Notes under the pieces: model-generated
Databases searched by the model: none
Told to the model about the DNA's origin: nothing
Seen by the model: only the letters and a program-made list of their open reading frames with translations
Shown here: positions 35,272 to 43,727 of the stretch, in pieces
Layout: every line of letters starts with the position of its first letter
Position numbering within the stretch: position 1 is the stretch's first letter
Program-made: the position numbers and the translations under genes
From: Flavobacterium sp. KJJ
Lineage (GTDB): Bacteria; Bacteroidota; Bacteroidia; Flavobacteriales; Flavobacteriaceae
NCBI RefSeq assembly: GCF_000708595.2
Contig: NZ_JARP01000007.1
Span: 1-64,000, forward strand
Length of the DNA stretch: 64,000 bases
Reading direction: 5' to 3'

Positions 35272-36084
35272 TTATTTTTGAAGCGTAAAAGGCTGAACAG
35301 AGATTCCTGCTTCATCTAAGGCTGTTTTGCAATTCTCTAAAGTCTCAGAAAAAACAGCTCCATAATTCACATTTTTAGCCCAAGGACGCACTGCAAATTC
35401 TACTGAACTTGCGGTTAAATTCTTTACAAAAACTTCTGGCGCTGGCTTTTTAAGTACTTTCGGGTTTTTAGTTAAAACCTCTAAAAGTATGTCTTTTGCT
35501 TTTTTGATATCTGAATCATAAGAAACTGCAAAAGTCAAATCGGCTCTTCTTTCTCCCTGCATCGAATAATTAATTATTGTACCGTTTGACAATGCGCCAT
35601 TGGGTACAAAAACAGTCTGATTATTTGCAGTAAGCATTTTAGTTACGAAAATCTGAATTTCTAATACTGTTGCAATAACACCTTGTGCCTCAATCGTATC
35701 ACCTACCTTAAAAGGTTTGAAAACGATAATTAGCATTCCTCCGGCAAAATTAGAGAGTGAACCTTGCAATGACAAACCTACAGCAAGTCCCATGGCGCCT
35801 AAAATGGCAACAAATGACGAAGTTTCAATTCCTAGTTTAGAAATAAACGATACAAACAACAAAATTCGAAGTGCCCATAATAAAATATCTGCAAGAAATT
35901 TGGTTAATGTCGGATCTAAATTTCTCTTAACCATTATTTTTCTAATCAATCTGTTTATTAATCTTATGGCATACAAACCAATAAAAAGAATAAGAAATGC
36001 AGAAATTAATTTTGGAGAATAATCAACTAATATGTCGATGAATTTTGTAACGTAACCGCTAACTTGATCTGGACTAAGGTTCAT
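35272..36084 (-). CDS. Small-conductance mechanosensitive channel (MscS family)
   Basis: 270 residues from the ATG at 36084 (MNLSPDQVSGY); an in-frame ATG nine codons upstream lies on the hairpin side and looks less likely. It has three membrane helices (about 20-38, 57-80 and 85-118), the pore helix with small residues (GAMGLAVGLSLQGSLSNFAGG), and a MscS beta domain (PFKVGDTIEAQGVIATVLEIQ). Length is that of E. coli MscS. It opens at high membrane tension to release solutes after hypo-osmotic shock. It is convergent with tsaB with only 6 bp between. Confidence 0.93.
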   Translation of the reverse strand: MNLSPDQVSGYVTKFIDILVDYSPKLISAFLILFIGLYAIRLINRLIRKIMVKRNLDPTLTKFLADILLWALRILLFVSFISKLGIETSSFVAILGAMGLAVGLSLQGSLSNFAGGMLIIVFKPFKVGDTIEAQGVIATVLEIQIFVTKMLTANNQTVFVPNGALSNGTIINYSMQGERRADLTFAVSYDSDIKKAKDILLEVLTKNPKVLKKPAPEVFVKNLTASSVEFAVRPWAKNVNYGAVFSETLENCKTALDEAGISVQPFTLQK

Positions 36085-36096
36085 GATTTGATAATA

Positions 36097-36120
36097 AAAA
36101 AACCTCCTCAATTGAGAAGG
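36097..36120 (-). terminator. Terminator-like hairpin between the amphipathic protein gene and mscS
   Basis: On the minus strand CCTTCTC-AATT-GAGGAGG (one G-U pair) is followed by seven T. It is 13 bp before the mscS ATG. Confidence 0.6.
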
Positions 36121-36133
36121 CGTATTAGTTTTG

Positions 36134-36141
36134 CAAATATA
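36134..36141 (-). promoter_or_regulatory. -7 promoter element upstream of the hairpin before mscS
   Basis: TATATTTG on the minus strand. It lies before the hairpin at 36097-36120, so an mscS transcript from here would carry the hairpin in its leader. Confidence 0.45.
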
Positions 36142-36174
36142 AAAATATTTATTTTTATAAGAAAGAAAGTAGTT

Positions 36175-36579
36175 TTATTCCTTATCAGCTCCTTCTTCAA
36201 TAATGTCATCTGTTTCTTTGGTGCTCTCACTGACGTCTATTACATTTTCTACAATTGTGGGTTTGCCGTCGCTTACCGTTTCACTTGTTTTTTCTTTTAC
36301 AGAATCAACTACATCGCTTATGGATTCAGATGCTTTTTCAACATATTCGCTTACAAGATCTTTTGCTTTATGAGCATATTCTACAGCGCTTTCAAATACA
36401 GGTTCTGATGCTTCTTTAGCTTTAGCGAATGTTTCTTCTGCAAAAGTTTCTGCCTTTTCAATATAAGGAGCAGCAGCTTCTTTAGCTTGATCAAAAGTCG
36501 TTTCAGCCTGAACAGCCAGATCTTGTGCTGAATCTTTGGCTGAACCAAATAAATTCTTAAAAAATGATGATAATCCCAT
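36175..36579 (-). CDS. Amphipathic helical repeat protein (YtxH/LEA-like), unknown function
   Basis: 134 residues, almost wholly predicted helix. After MGLSSFFKNLFGSAKD come 11-residue-like amphipathic repeats rich in Ala, Lys and Glu (AETTFDQAKEAA, AETFAEETFAKAKEA, SAVEYAHKAKDLVSEYVEKA), then an acidic tail. There is no signal peptide. Such repeats bind membranes or protect proteins in LEA-like stress proteins. Function is not known. A short ORF in another frame here is a shadow. It sits upstream of mscS, which hints at envelope or osmotic stress. Confidence 0.75.
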   Translation of the reverse strand: MGLSSFFKNLFGSAKDSAQDLAVQAETTFDQAKEAAAPYIEKAETFAEETFAKAKEASEPVFESAVEYAHKAKDLVSEYVEKASESISDVVDSVKEKTSETVSDGKPTIVENVIDVSESTKETDDIIEEGADKE

Positions 36580-36686
36580 AGTTTTACATTGATTAGTTTA
36601 GAAGACAATATAAAACTTTTTTAAAGAATTGCCGGCTTATTGTTTAAATAATTTATTGAATATTAGGAAGATATGAATTTATAAAA

Positions 36687-36710
36687 AAAGCGCCTCATTT
36701 GAGACGCTTT
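36687..36710 (-). terminator. Terminator of the NifU-like gene
   Basis: On the minus strand AAAGCGTCTCA-AA-TGAGGCGCTTT (G-U pair in the stem) is followed by a T run, 22 bp after the stop codon. Confidence 0.8.
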
Positions 36711-36732
36711 TACTATTTTTAAGCTGATATTT

Positions 36733-37632
36733 TTATGCATTTAAAGCTTCTACTTTAATCGCTTCATCGTTCAGCATACTTTTCAGCATGTTCTCTATAC
36801 CACTTTTTAAAGTAAATGTTGATGACGGACAACCGCTGCAGGCTCCTTGTAAAATTACTTTTACTGTTTTGTCATTTTCGTTATAAGAATCAAAAGCAAT
36901 ATTTCCTCCATCCGCTGCTACGGCTGGTTTTACATACTCTTCTAAGATATTTATAATTTGTTGCGAAGTCACATCTAATTTATCAAAAGCCTCATCTTTT
37001 GTTACATCATTTTTAGTAGCAACTTCAATTAAGCTTTCATCTAAAACAGTTCCTCCGTTTTCGATAAATTGTTTGATAAAAGTCCTCACTTCTAAAGTGA
37101 TTTCCTGCCAGTCGTTAATATCGTATTTTGTTACAGAAATGTAATTTTCATCAATAAAAACTTCTTTTACATAAGGAAATTTAAACAATTCTTTTGCCAA
37201 TGGCGAAGAAGCAGTCTGATCTATGTTTTTGTATTCAACAGCATTTTTGGTCAACATTCTGCTGACAACAAATTTTAGGGCTGATGGGTTTGGAGTTGTT
37301 TCTCCATAAACGGTAATAGGCTGTTTTTTAGCTTTGCTTTCGTCAATATTTACAATAATACCGCCTTTGTCTACAAATGCTTCAATTTGCTCTGCAACAG
37401 CATCTTTCACATCATCCCATTCGACGATGCTGTATCTTTCAATAGCGATAAAATTCCCAGAAATATATACTGTTTTTACAAACGGGAGATAAAATAATTG
37501 TTGTGCTAAAGGAGACGCTTGCGCTTCATCTATATTTTTGAATTCAAAATTTTGAGTTTTTGTGATGAAATCCTCAAATTCAAATTTTAATATAGTAGGG
37601 TTTTGAGTCTCTTTTATAGTGATTTTTGTCAT
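36733..37632 (-). CDS. NifU-like Fe-S scaffold with duplicated Nfu N-domain
   Basis: 299 residues. Two homologous N-terminal Nfu domains lie in tandem: about 1-90 (ASPLAQQLFYLPFVKTVYISGNFIAIER) and about 108-200 (SSPLAKELFKFPYVKEVFIDENYISVTK). A C-terminal NifU domain (about 222-298) carries the cluster-binding pair in GACSGCPSSTFTLK. Nfu proteins carry 4Fe-4S clusters to target enzymes in the cytosol. Most Nfu proteins have a single N-domain; the duplication roughly doubles the N-terminal part. It is monocistronic, with its own promoter and terminator. Confidence 0.92.
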   Translation of the reverse strand: MTKITIKETQNPTILKFEFEDFITKTQNFEFKNIDEAQASPLAQQLFYLPFVKTVYISGNFIAIERYSIVEWDDVKDAVAEQIEAFVDKGGIIVNIDESKAKKQPITVYGETTPNPSALKFVVSRMLTKNAVEYKNIDQTASSPLAKELFKFPYVKEVFIDENYISVTKYDINDWQEITLEVRTFIKQFIENGGTVLDESLIEVATKNDVTKDEAFDKLDVTSQQIINILEEYVKPAVAADGGNIAFDSYNENDKTVKVILQGACSGCPSSTFTLKSGIENMLKSMLNDEAIKVEALNA

Positions 37633-37648
37633 GGTTGTAGATTTTTTA

Positions 37649-37656
37649 CAAATTTA
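37649..37656 (-). promoter_or_regulatory. -7 promoter element of the NifU-like gene
   Basis: TAAATTTG on the minus strand, 16 bp before the ATG. Confidence 0.45.
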
Positions 37657-37776
37657 GTAAAGTTATTTTCTACTAATACCTATATTTGATTTTTTAATAA
37701 AATAATTAAGACTCTTTTCAAATAATTCGTATTAAATTATGGAGAGTGTAAAATATCTATAAACTAATTTGCCATT

Positions 37777-38766
37777 ATGAAATTAAGAATCAAGTTTTTA
37801 ATTGTTTTTTTAATCACCACTTTTTTTTCTTACGCTCAAGAAGGAATTCCAGTTTATTCAGATTATTTGTCTGATAATTATTACTTGATTCATCCTTCTA
37901 TGGCGGGAGCGGCAAATTGTGCAAAAATTAGATTGACAGCTAGAAAACAATGGTTCGGACAAGAAGATGCACCATCACTTCAAACTTTGAGTTTTAACGG
38001 AAGAATAGGAGAACGTTCTGGAGCAGGGATTATTGTTTTTAATGATAAAAACGGTTATCATTCTCAAAAAGGAGTTAAGCTTACTTATGCGCATCATATT
38101 ATGTTTTCTAGAGATGAGGTTGATTTGAATCAGCTTTCCTTTGGTATTAGTGGCGGCATTATTCAAAGTCAATTAGACGAAACTACATTTGGAGGAAGTT
38201 TTGATCCAATCGTTTTCGGATCGATTCAAAAAGATTCTTATTTTAATGTAGATGTTGGAGCTTCATACAATTATTTAGATTTTTATGCTCATGCTACTGT
38301 TCAAGGCTTGCTTGAAACCAGAAGAGAATTATATACAGACTATGAAAGCGATAATTTAAGAAAGTATTTGCTGAGTGTTGGATATGTATTCGGAAAAAGA
38401 GAAAACATTACTTGGGAGCCATCTGTACTACTTCAAATATTTGACCAAACCAAAGAAAAGTCAATTGACTTAAACATGAAAGCGTATAAAAACATGGATT
38501 TTGGAAGCCTGTGGGCAGCATTTTCTTACAGAAGAAGTTTTGACGGAGCACAATATAATACCGGAAGTGGCATACAAGCTCAAAAACTGCAATATTTTAC
38601 GCCAATAATTGGAATCAACTACAATAATTTTATGTTCGCTTATACGTATTCACAAGTTGCGGGCAACGTAAAATTTGATACTGGAGCTTATCACCAAATT
38701 ACTTTAGGAATCAACTTATTTTGTAAAAAGGAACGTTACGATTGTAACTGTCCGGCTATTAATTAA
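37777..38766 (+). CDS. PorP/SprF family type IX secretion membrane protein (second copy)
   Basis: 329 residues with a signal peptide ending FFSYAQ. The family start is VYSDYLSDNYYLIHPSMAGAANC, followed by LTARKQWFGQEDAPSLQTLSFNGRIG, matching the first PorP-like protein (YRTQWIGLDGAPETSTFSINTPL). It is beta-rich to the end, then has a short Cys-rich tail (LFCKKERYDCNCPAIN). No type B adhesin gene lies beside it, so its partner is elsewhere, or it acts in the core machine. It is followed at 6 bp by a carbonic anhydrase-like gene. Confidence 0.9.
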   Translation: MKLRIKFLIVFLITTFFSYAQEGIPVYSDYLSDNYYLIHPSMAGAANCAKIRLTARKQWFGQEDAPSLQTLSFNGRIGERSGAGIIVFNDKNGYHSQKGVKLTYAHHIMFSRDEVDLNQLSFGISGGIIQSQLDETTFGGSFDPIVFGSIQKDSYFNVDVGASYNYLDFYAHATVQGLLETRRELYTDYESDNLRKYLLSVGYVFGKRENITWEPSVLLQIFDQTKEKSIDLNMKAYKNMDFGSLWAAFSYRRSFDGAQYNTGSGIQAQKLQYFTPIIGINYNNFMFAYTYSQVAGNVKFDTGAYHQITLGINLFCKKERYDCNCPAIN

Positions 38767-38772
38767 TTTTTT

Positions 38773-39291
38773 ATGTTAATCAAGTCTGTAAACGGAAAAT
38801 CACCTCTAATTCCAGAGGATTGTTATGTTGCTGAAAATGCTACAATTGTTGGCGATGTTAGTTTTGGAGCTTCGTGCAGTGTTTGGTTTAATGCTGTTAT
38901 TCGAGGCGATGTTCACTTTATTAAAATAGGAAATAAAGTAAATATCCAAGATGGAGCTATTATTCACTGTACTTACCAAAAACATCCAACTATTATTGGG
39001 AATAATGTTTCAATAGGGCATAATGCGATTGTACACGGCTGTACAATTCATGATAATGTTTTAATAGGAATGGGCGCTATTGTTATGGATAATTGCGTAA
39101 TCGAAAGCAATTCAATTATTGCGGCTGGGGCGGTTGTAACACAAAATACTGTTGTGGCTTCTGGAACTATTTATGCAGGTGTTCCTGCTAAAAAAGTAAA
39201 AGATATAGACCAATCTAATTTTGCAGGCGAAATTGAGCGTATTTCAAATAATTACGTAATGTATTCCGGCTGGTTTAAAAACGACGAATAA
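38773..39291 (+). CDS. Gamma-class carbonic anhydrase family hexapeptide protein
   Basis: 172 residues of left-handed beta-helix hexapeptide repeats. The metal-site histidines are seen in DGAIIHCTYQK (about 66) and IGHNAIVHGC (about 83 and 88), with the family Arg/Asp in VIRGDV. YrdA/PaaY/gamma-CA proteins are trimeric zinc or iron enzymes or relics of them. Activity cannot be told from sequence. Cotranscription with the PorP-like gene is likely from the 6-bp gap. Confidence 0.9.
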   Translation: MLIKSVNGKSPLIPEDCYVAENATIVGDVSFGASCSVWFNAVIRGDVHFIKIGNKVNIQDGAIIHCTYQKHPTIIGNNVSIGHNAIVHGCTIHDNVLIGMGAIVMDNCVIESNSIIAAGAVVTQNTVVASGTIYAGVPAKKVKDIDQSNFAGEIERISNNYVMYSGWFKNDE

Positions 39292-39312
39292 AATACTAAA
39301 TATTAAAATATT

Positions 39313-39364
39313 AAAAATTCCAGATTCCAAGAGTGATTGACTCTTTTGGAATCTGGAATTTTTA
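39313..39364. terminator. Bidirectional terminator between convergent genes
   Basis: A long inverted repeat of about 20 bp (AAAAATTCCAGATTCC with its complement, two-base bulge) flanked by A and T runs serves the carbonic anhydrase gene on the plus strand and the LytTR regulator on the minus strand. Confidence 0.85.
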
Positions 39365-39384
39365 TTTTGGAATTTTTAAAAAAT

Positions 39385-40101
39385 CTACAAATTAATTTTC
39401 TCAAAAAAAGCATTTTTGTAGCTTTCGCTGATCGGAATTCGTTTGTCGCTTATTAAAACTTTATTTTTTTGAATCGACTTAACATGTTTTATATTTATGA
39501 TATAAGACCTGTGAATTCGTGAAAAACCCTTGCTGGAAAGCAAATTCTCTAATTTTATTAAGCTGATCAGAGTCAATGTAAATTTATTATCTGTAGTATA
39601 AATTTTTACATAATCTTTAAGACCTTCAATAAATAAAATATCTGAAAAATTCATTTTTACATTTTCGTATTCTGCTCTCACAAACATAAAATCCTGTTCT
39701 AATTCTGGTGAGATTGTGTTTTCAGAAATGGTTTGAACAGCCGTCGCTGGATTCGATATTTGTTGTGCCCGAACAACAGATTTTAGAAAACGATGAAAGG
39801 GAATAGGCTTTACTAAATAGTCAACAGCTCCAAGATTAAAACCTTCAACAGCATAATCAGAATAGGCAGTTGTGAAAATTACTAAAGGTTTTTTTTCAAT
39901 AGTATTTAAAAAATCAATTCCAGAAAAGTGTGGCATCTGAATGTCGAGAAAAATTAAATCTACATTTGTCTGATTGATAAATGATACAGCATCAATAGCG
40001 TTATTAAAAGTGCTGACCAATTCAAGAGAATCTACTTTTCGGACAAAATCTTCTAATAATTCAACCGCTAACGGCTCATCGTCTATAATTACACATTTCA
40101 T
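39385..40101 (-). CDS. LytTR family response regulator
   Basis: 238 residues. The receiver domain (about 1-120) has the acidic pair IIDDEP (8-9), phospho-acceptor Asp in LIFLDIQMPHFSG (about 54), and Thr/Lys at TTAYS and VKPI. The LytTR DNA-binding domain (about 140-238) has IEGLKDYVKIYT and FSRIHRSYIINIKHVKSI. It is the partner of the histidine kinase encoded upstream. It has its own -7 element in the 103-bp gap and probably controls the kelch/DUF4907 genes or the divergent DUF4270 genes. That is inference from context. Confidence 0.94.
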   Translation of the reverse strand: MKCVIIDDEPLAVELLEDFVRKVDSLELVSTFNNAIDAVSFINQTNVDLIFLDIQMPHFSGIDFLNTIEKKPLVIFTTAYSDYAVEGFNLGAVDYLVKPIPFHRFLKSVVRAQQISNPATAVQTISENTISPELEQDFMFVRAEYENVKMNFSDILFIEGLKDYVKIYTTDNKFTLTLISLIKLENLLSSKGFSRIHRSYIINIKHVKSIQKNKVLISDKRIPISESYKNAFFEKINL

Positions 40102-40140
40102 CTGGTTAAGGATTAAATTTATTTAAATCGTTTTGGCATT

Positions 40141-40148
40141 CAAAAGTA
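40141..40148 (-). promoter_or_regulatory. -7 promoter element of the response regulator gene
   Basis: TACTTTTG on the minus strand, 39 bp before the start codon. It gives the regulator a possible separate promoter from the kinase. Confidence 0.4.
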
Positions 40149-40204
40149 GTTTGAAACCAGTGAATTAAGTTTTAAAATTTTCATAAATTCCTGATTTTAT
40201 TTTA

Positions 40205-41311
40205 CTACGTAATTGTTGTCTGTATTTCATCAAGATTTAAATTCAAATGAACACGGTAATATTGATTGTCTTGCGTAATGTCAAGCTTATGTGCATTTGG
40301 ATAGAGCAAATCGAGTCGATTTTGAATATTCACTAACCCAATTCCAGAATTTTCAGGATCTTTCACATAGTTTTCTATAGTATTTTCAATCCAGAAATCA
40401 AGACTGTTCTCTAGAATGAAAATCTTAATTTTTACATGTGCAGCACCTTTATAGTCTGTTCCGTACTTAAAGGCATTTTCAACAAATGAAATTAAAAGAA
40501 GAGGTTCTATAAATTTATTGCGGGTGTCGCCATGAACATTTATTACAATGTCTTCAATGTTATTGAGTCTGAGTTTTTGTAATTCGATGTAATTTTGAAT
40601 GTAGTTGATTTCTTTTTCTAAAGCCACCGTTTTATTATCAGTTTCATACAGCATATACCGCATTAACTCAGATAATGTCACGATGGCATCAGGGACCAAA
40701 TCAGATTTTTTGTGTGCTAACGAATAAATACTGTTTAGGGAATTGAATAAAAAATGCGGATTAGTTTGTTTGCGCAGATATATCAATTCAGTACTTGTTC
40801 TATGTGTTTCGGCAATTAATTTATTTTGCTGATTGTTGTAAAACTCAGTCAGTGTTCTAATAATTGCACTTATCGTTATAATTAAAATATAGAAAAAAGA
40901 AGGGCCAATTTTAAAAAAAAGAGGCTGTCTCATTTCTATTCTTCTGTGCGGACCTCTATCAAAAAATCTCACATCAGAAGGCATCATTTTTGGTGCTATG
41001 TTTTCAGGTCTTAAATGTCTGAATTCAGGAATAAAATAATTGATCCTGATGACCATAAAAAGAACAATAAGAGAAAATGCAAAAGCAAAATAAAGCCAAT
41101 ATTTTTTTTCTAAAAGCAACACAGGAACCATGTAAAAGTAGTTCAGATAAAACAAAATAATTCCTGTACTCCACTGCGCATAAAAATCAGTATTGATTCG
41201 GAACGGACTTTCGTAAAATTGAATTAAAGAGGTCAATATAAAGAAAACCCATATTATGCAATGGAATAAAATTTTATTTGAACTTGTGTTTTTAATGGTA
41301 TCGATCTTCAT
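40205..41311 (-). CDS. LytS-type sensor histidine kinase
   Basis: 368 residues. Four hydrophobic segments (about 12-32, 42-62, 72-92 and 132-152) form a membrane sensor with a short Arg/Pro-rich loop (about 95-125) between the last two. The kinase part carries the His-kinase box QTNPHFLFNSLNSIYSL (phospho-His about 195), the N-box FVENAFKYG and the G-box GIGLVNIQNRL. Such kinases pair with LytTR regulators. The upstream DUF4907 gene ends one base before this ATG, so they are cotranscribed. Confidence 0.93.
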   Translation of the reverse strand: MKIDTIKNTSSNKILFHCIIWVFFILTSLIQFYESPFRINTDFYAQWSTGIILFYLNYFYMVPVLLLEKKYWLYFAFAFSLIVLFMVIRINYFIPEFRHLRPENIAPKMMPSDVRFFDRGPHRRIEMRQPLFFKIGPSFFYILIITISAIIRTLTEFYNNQQNKLIAETHRTSTELIYLRKQTNPHFLFNSLNSIYSLAHKKSDLVPDAIVTLSELMRYMLYETDNKTVALEKEINYIQNYIELQKLRLNNIEDIVINVHGDTRNKFIEPLLLISFVENAFKYGTDYKGAAHVKIKIFILENSLDFWIENTIENYVKDPENSGIGLVNIQNRLDLLYPNAHKLDITQDNQYYRVHLNLNLDEIQTTIT

Positions 41312-41644
41312 TTAGAATTTTATTTTCAATAAAATTAAATCATTTTTAGTTACCGTTGGAGATATATGCTGGTTCAGTTTCTCAACCACTAGATTACCTA
41401 CTTTTAAAGCGTCGTTTTCAGAAGAAAAACTTTTGGTATCATTGATCACCGGAATCACAGATTGTTTTATTAAAACTTTGTTTTTGTGAGCAATTGTATA
41501 TCCCCAGCCCGTTTGTGTTTTAAAGGATTCTATTGTAAGAGTTTCTTTTTTTGCACAAGCGGTAAATTGCAATACAAGCAGAATAAACAATAAATTCTTC
41601 TGGATTTTACTCCAGAAGAATTGTTCTGTAATATTAATTATCAT
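41312..41644 (-). CDS. DUF4907 family small lipoprotein
   Basis: 110 residues. A hydrophobic segment ends LQFTAC (lipobox, Cys about 30), giving a mature protein of about 80 residues with GWGYTIAHKNKVLIKQSVIPV and a Lys-ended C-terminus. I assign DUF4907 from its pattern and company: such genes are usually next to kelch-repeat genes. It overlaps the kelch gene by 11 bases and directly abuts the kinase gene. Function is unknown; it may present a ligand state to the kinase, which is speculation. Confidence 0.72.
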   Translation of the reverse strand: MIINITEQFFWSKIQKNLLFILLVLQFTACAKKETLTIESFKTQTGWGYTIAHKNKVLIKQSVIPVINDTKSFSSENDALKVGNLVVEKLNQHISPTVTKNDLILLKIKF

Positions 41645-42641
41645 CGTCGTTTTGTTCGTCTAAAGGTTTAAATTCCCAAGCATCATCAAAATAAGTCGAT
41701 CCGACTCTTCCTAACATATAAAATCCACGATTATTGATTGCGAAACCAACAGCATCTGTTCTTGTTGCGCCTTCCATTGGAGTTCTCTCAACCCAAAGAT
41801 CTGTGGTTGGATTGTATTCCCAAACTGTTTTTACACTTTCTCCACCAACAATATAGCCTAAATTGTTCATGCTGAAACTTGATGCGTTCGAGCGAACTAT
41901 AGCATATTCGTCATTGTATGTGTAATCATCATCTGTATCTTTATCAATGTCGCGTTTTCTTGTCCATACGTCAGTCGAAGGATCAAATTCCCAGAAATCT
42001 TCTTGATAAACACCATTATTAATTCCGGTTCCTAAATAAGCTTTATCGCCAATTACAAATACGGTAGCATTACGTCTTTTGTTTCCGCTGAATCCGTTTA
42101 CCAAAGTCCAAGTGTTTGCCTGGTCATTATACTGATAGAAATCTTTCAGATAATTTCCGTCATAACCAGTTCCAAAATAAGCTTTTCCGCCCACTTGAAA
42201 TCCTACTGCAGCGTAACGTGCAGTTCCTGCGAAATCTGTTTTTTGTGTCCAGGTATTACTTGTAGGATCGTATTGATAAAAATCTTTCAATTTATTAGTC
42301 CCGTCATAACCCAGACCAATGTAGCCTTTTTCATTTAGTGTAAAACTCGAAGCAGAACTTCTTCCTACTCCAGTAAAATCAGCTTTTTGTTCCCAATAAT
42401 CTCCATTAGAATTATAAGCCCATAAATCTTTTAAGTATTCATCGCCTGTATATCCGGTTGCAATATAAGCATAATCACCAATAACAAAACTAGTTGCACT
42501 AGATCTTGCAGGTCCATCAAAAGCTGATTTTTTCACCCAGTTTCCAATTAAATCATCATCGTCATCATCATTGCTGCAACTTACAAGAAAGAGAGTCGAG
42601 AACAGTGTCGCGAATAATATTCCTTTTTTAAAATTATTCAT
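41634..42641 (-). CDS. Six-bladed kelch-repeat surface lipoprotein
   Basis: 335 residues. The lipoprotein signal ends LFLVSC (Cys about 22), followed by SNDDDDDDL. An acidic run right after the Cys is the type of signal that sends Bacteroidota lipoproteins to the cell surface. Six kelch blades follow, each with a G-Y/T-G turn and a K-D-[FL]-[YW]-x-[YF]-[DN] strand (for example KAYFGTGYDGNYLKDFYQYN). Together they should form one closed beta-propeller. The C-terminus is acidic (DEQNDDDN). No catalytic residues of galactose oxidase are evident, so a binding role is more likely. Confidence 0.88.
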   Translation of the reverse strand: MNNFKKGILFATLFSTLFLVSCSNDDDDDDLIGNWVKKSAFDGPARSSATSFVIGDYAYIATGYTGDEYLKDLWAYNSNGDYWEQKADFTGVGRSSASSFTLNEKGYIGLGYDGTNKLKDFYQYDPTSNTWTQKTDFAGTARYAAVGFQVGGKAYFGTGYDGNYLKDFYQYNDQANTWTLVNGFSGNKRRNATVFVIGDKAYLGTGINNGVYQEDFWEFDPSTDVWTRKRDIDKDTDDDYTYNDEYAIVRSNASSFSMNNLGYIVGGESVKTVWEYNPTTDLWVERTPMEGATRTDAVGFAINNRGFYMLGRVGSTYFDDAWEFKPLDEQNDDDN

Positions 42642-42657
42642 AGTGTATTAAATTTAT

Positions 42658-43497
42658 TTATTGTTTGTATTTGATGCCAATTCCTAAAATGTATCCGTTG
42701 CCTGTATTAAAGTCATATACTTTATGATTGTCGGAATCAATCAGATTGTATTTTTTATTAAAATCATAACCTGCCTTAAAATTCAAAAACCAGTTTTTAT
42801 CTACATTTCTTTCGTATTCAAAAGCCGAAGTCATTTGAGATAAAGTCATTTTTTCAGCATTGTTTAGCGTATTCTTTTCATCTAAATTGTAAAAGTTTCC
42901 ATTAAAGCTATTCGTTAAACTGAATTTGTTTCGGATATTATTTGAATATGAAAATCTAGAATCTGGAAATCCAATAGACAACGCACTCGCATTATTTAAT
43001 TTATAATTTAAAGATAGAATTGGCATCACTTTAGGATAACCAAAAACAGTTGTTCGAGTTGCACCAAGCATAATACTTGTATTTAAATTTAATTGCTGAA
43101 CTATTTCAAAACTTCCTAAAATTGCAAAATCCGACATGTTTAAATTCTGTTGAAAATTTACCATTGGGGTTACAGAGAAAATCAGTTTTGTTGAATTTGA
43201 AACATAATGTGAAAATTCAATTTTATTTTGAAGCTGATTAAATCGATCCAGATTTTCTTGCGATAAAAAATTTCCTTCCTCATAATTCACATTCAATTTT
43301 GAATACTCAAATGTGTTTTTTATCTCGTTTTCAGTGTTTATCTTTTTATTATATGAAACGATTATATTGGTTTCATTAAAATCAATTTTATCAGTAGGTT
43401 CTGTCTTTAAATTCATTTCTGCTGAAAGGGTATCTTGAGCTTTCATACTAAAAAATGAAATTGTAAAAAACGAACATATTAAAAGCCTTATTTTCAT
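42658..43497 (-). CDS. Probable outer-membrane beta-barrel protein, unknown function
   Basis: 279 residues with a signal peptide ending FFSMKAQ. The remainder is alternating polar and hydrophobic residues typical of barrel strands (KIEFSHYVSNSTKLIFSVTPMVNF, ILGSFEIVQQLNLNTSIMLG, NGYILGIGIKYKQ) ending in Tyr-Lys-Gln. No family is recognised. It is the first gene of the operon with the kelch lipoprotein (16 bp gap), DUF4907 and the two-component pair, so it may anchor or export something to the surface module. Confidence 0.7.
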   Translation of the reverse strand: MKIRLLICSFFTISFFSMKAQDTLSAEMNLKTEPTDKIDFNETNIIVSYNKKINTENEIKNTFEYSKLNVNYEEGNFLSQENLDRFNQLQNKIEFSHYVSNSTKLIFSVTPMVNFQQNLNMSDFAILGSFEIVQQLNLNTSIMLGATRTTVFGYPKVMPILSLNYKLNNASALSIGFPDSRFSYSNNIRNKFSLTNSFNGNFYNLDEKNTLNNAEKMTLSQMTSAFEYERNVDKNWFLNFKAGYDFNKKYNLIDSDNHKVYDFNTGNGYILGIGIKYKQ

Positions 43498-43513
43498 TAC
43501 CTATTTATTGGTT

Positions 43514-43521
43514 CAAAAGTA
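43514..43521 (-). promoter_or_regulatory. -7 promoter element of the barrel/kelch/two-component operon
   Basis: TACTTTTG on the minus strand, 16 bp before the first start codon of the operon. Confidence 0.45.
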
Positions 43522-43704
43522 GTTGCCTAATGGTTTTAAAAAAAAGAATATATATGTATGGCACTTTTTGATAGACTAAACCGCTTTTTTTAAGGTTGAA
43601 TCAAAGATTTGTTTCTATAACGCTATTATAGATGGTTTTTTGCTATTTGTAGTGCAAATATGCTAGGCTGTATATGTTATAGTGTGCTGCAGAAGAGTGC
43701 ATTT

Positions 43705-43712
43705 TATATTTG
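43705..43712 (+). promoter_or_regulatory. -7 promoter element of the DUF4270 gene
   Basis: TATATTTG, 15 bp before ATG 43728. The in-frame upstream start at 43710 overlaps this element and is rejected. Confidence 0.5.
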
Positions 43713-43727
43713 TTGAAAAAATTTATT

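Noticed and set aside
36064..36408. Plus-strand ORF opposite the amphipathic protein gene
   Set aside because: Phe/Tyr-rich shadow of the repeated helical codons; the minus frame has regular heptad-like structure.
41634..42641. Galactose oxidase activity for the kelch protein
   Set aside because: Only the propeller repeats are seen; the copper-binding Cys/Tyr/His set is not evident, so an enzyme name is not supported.
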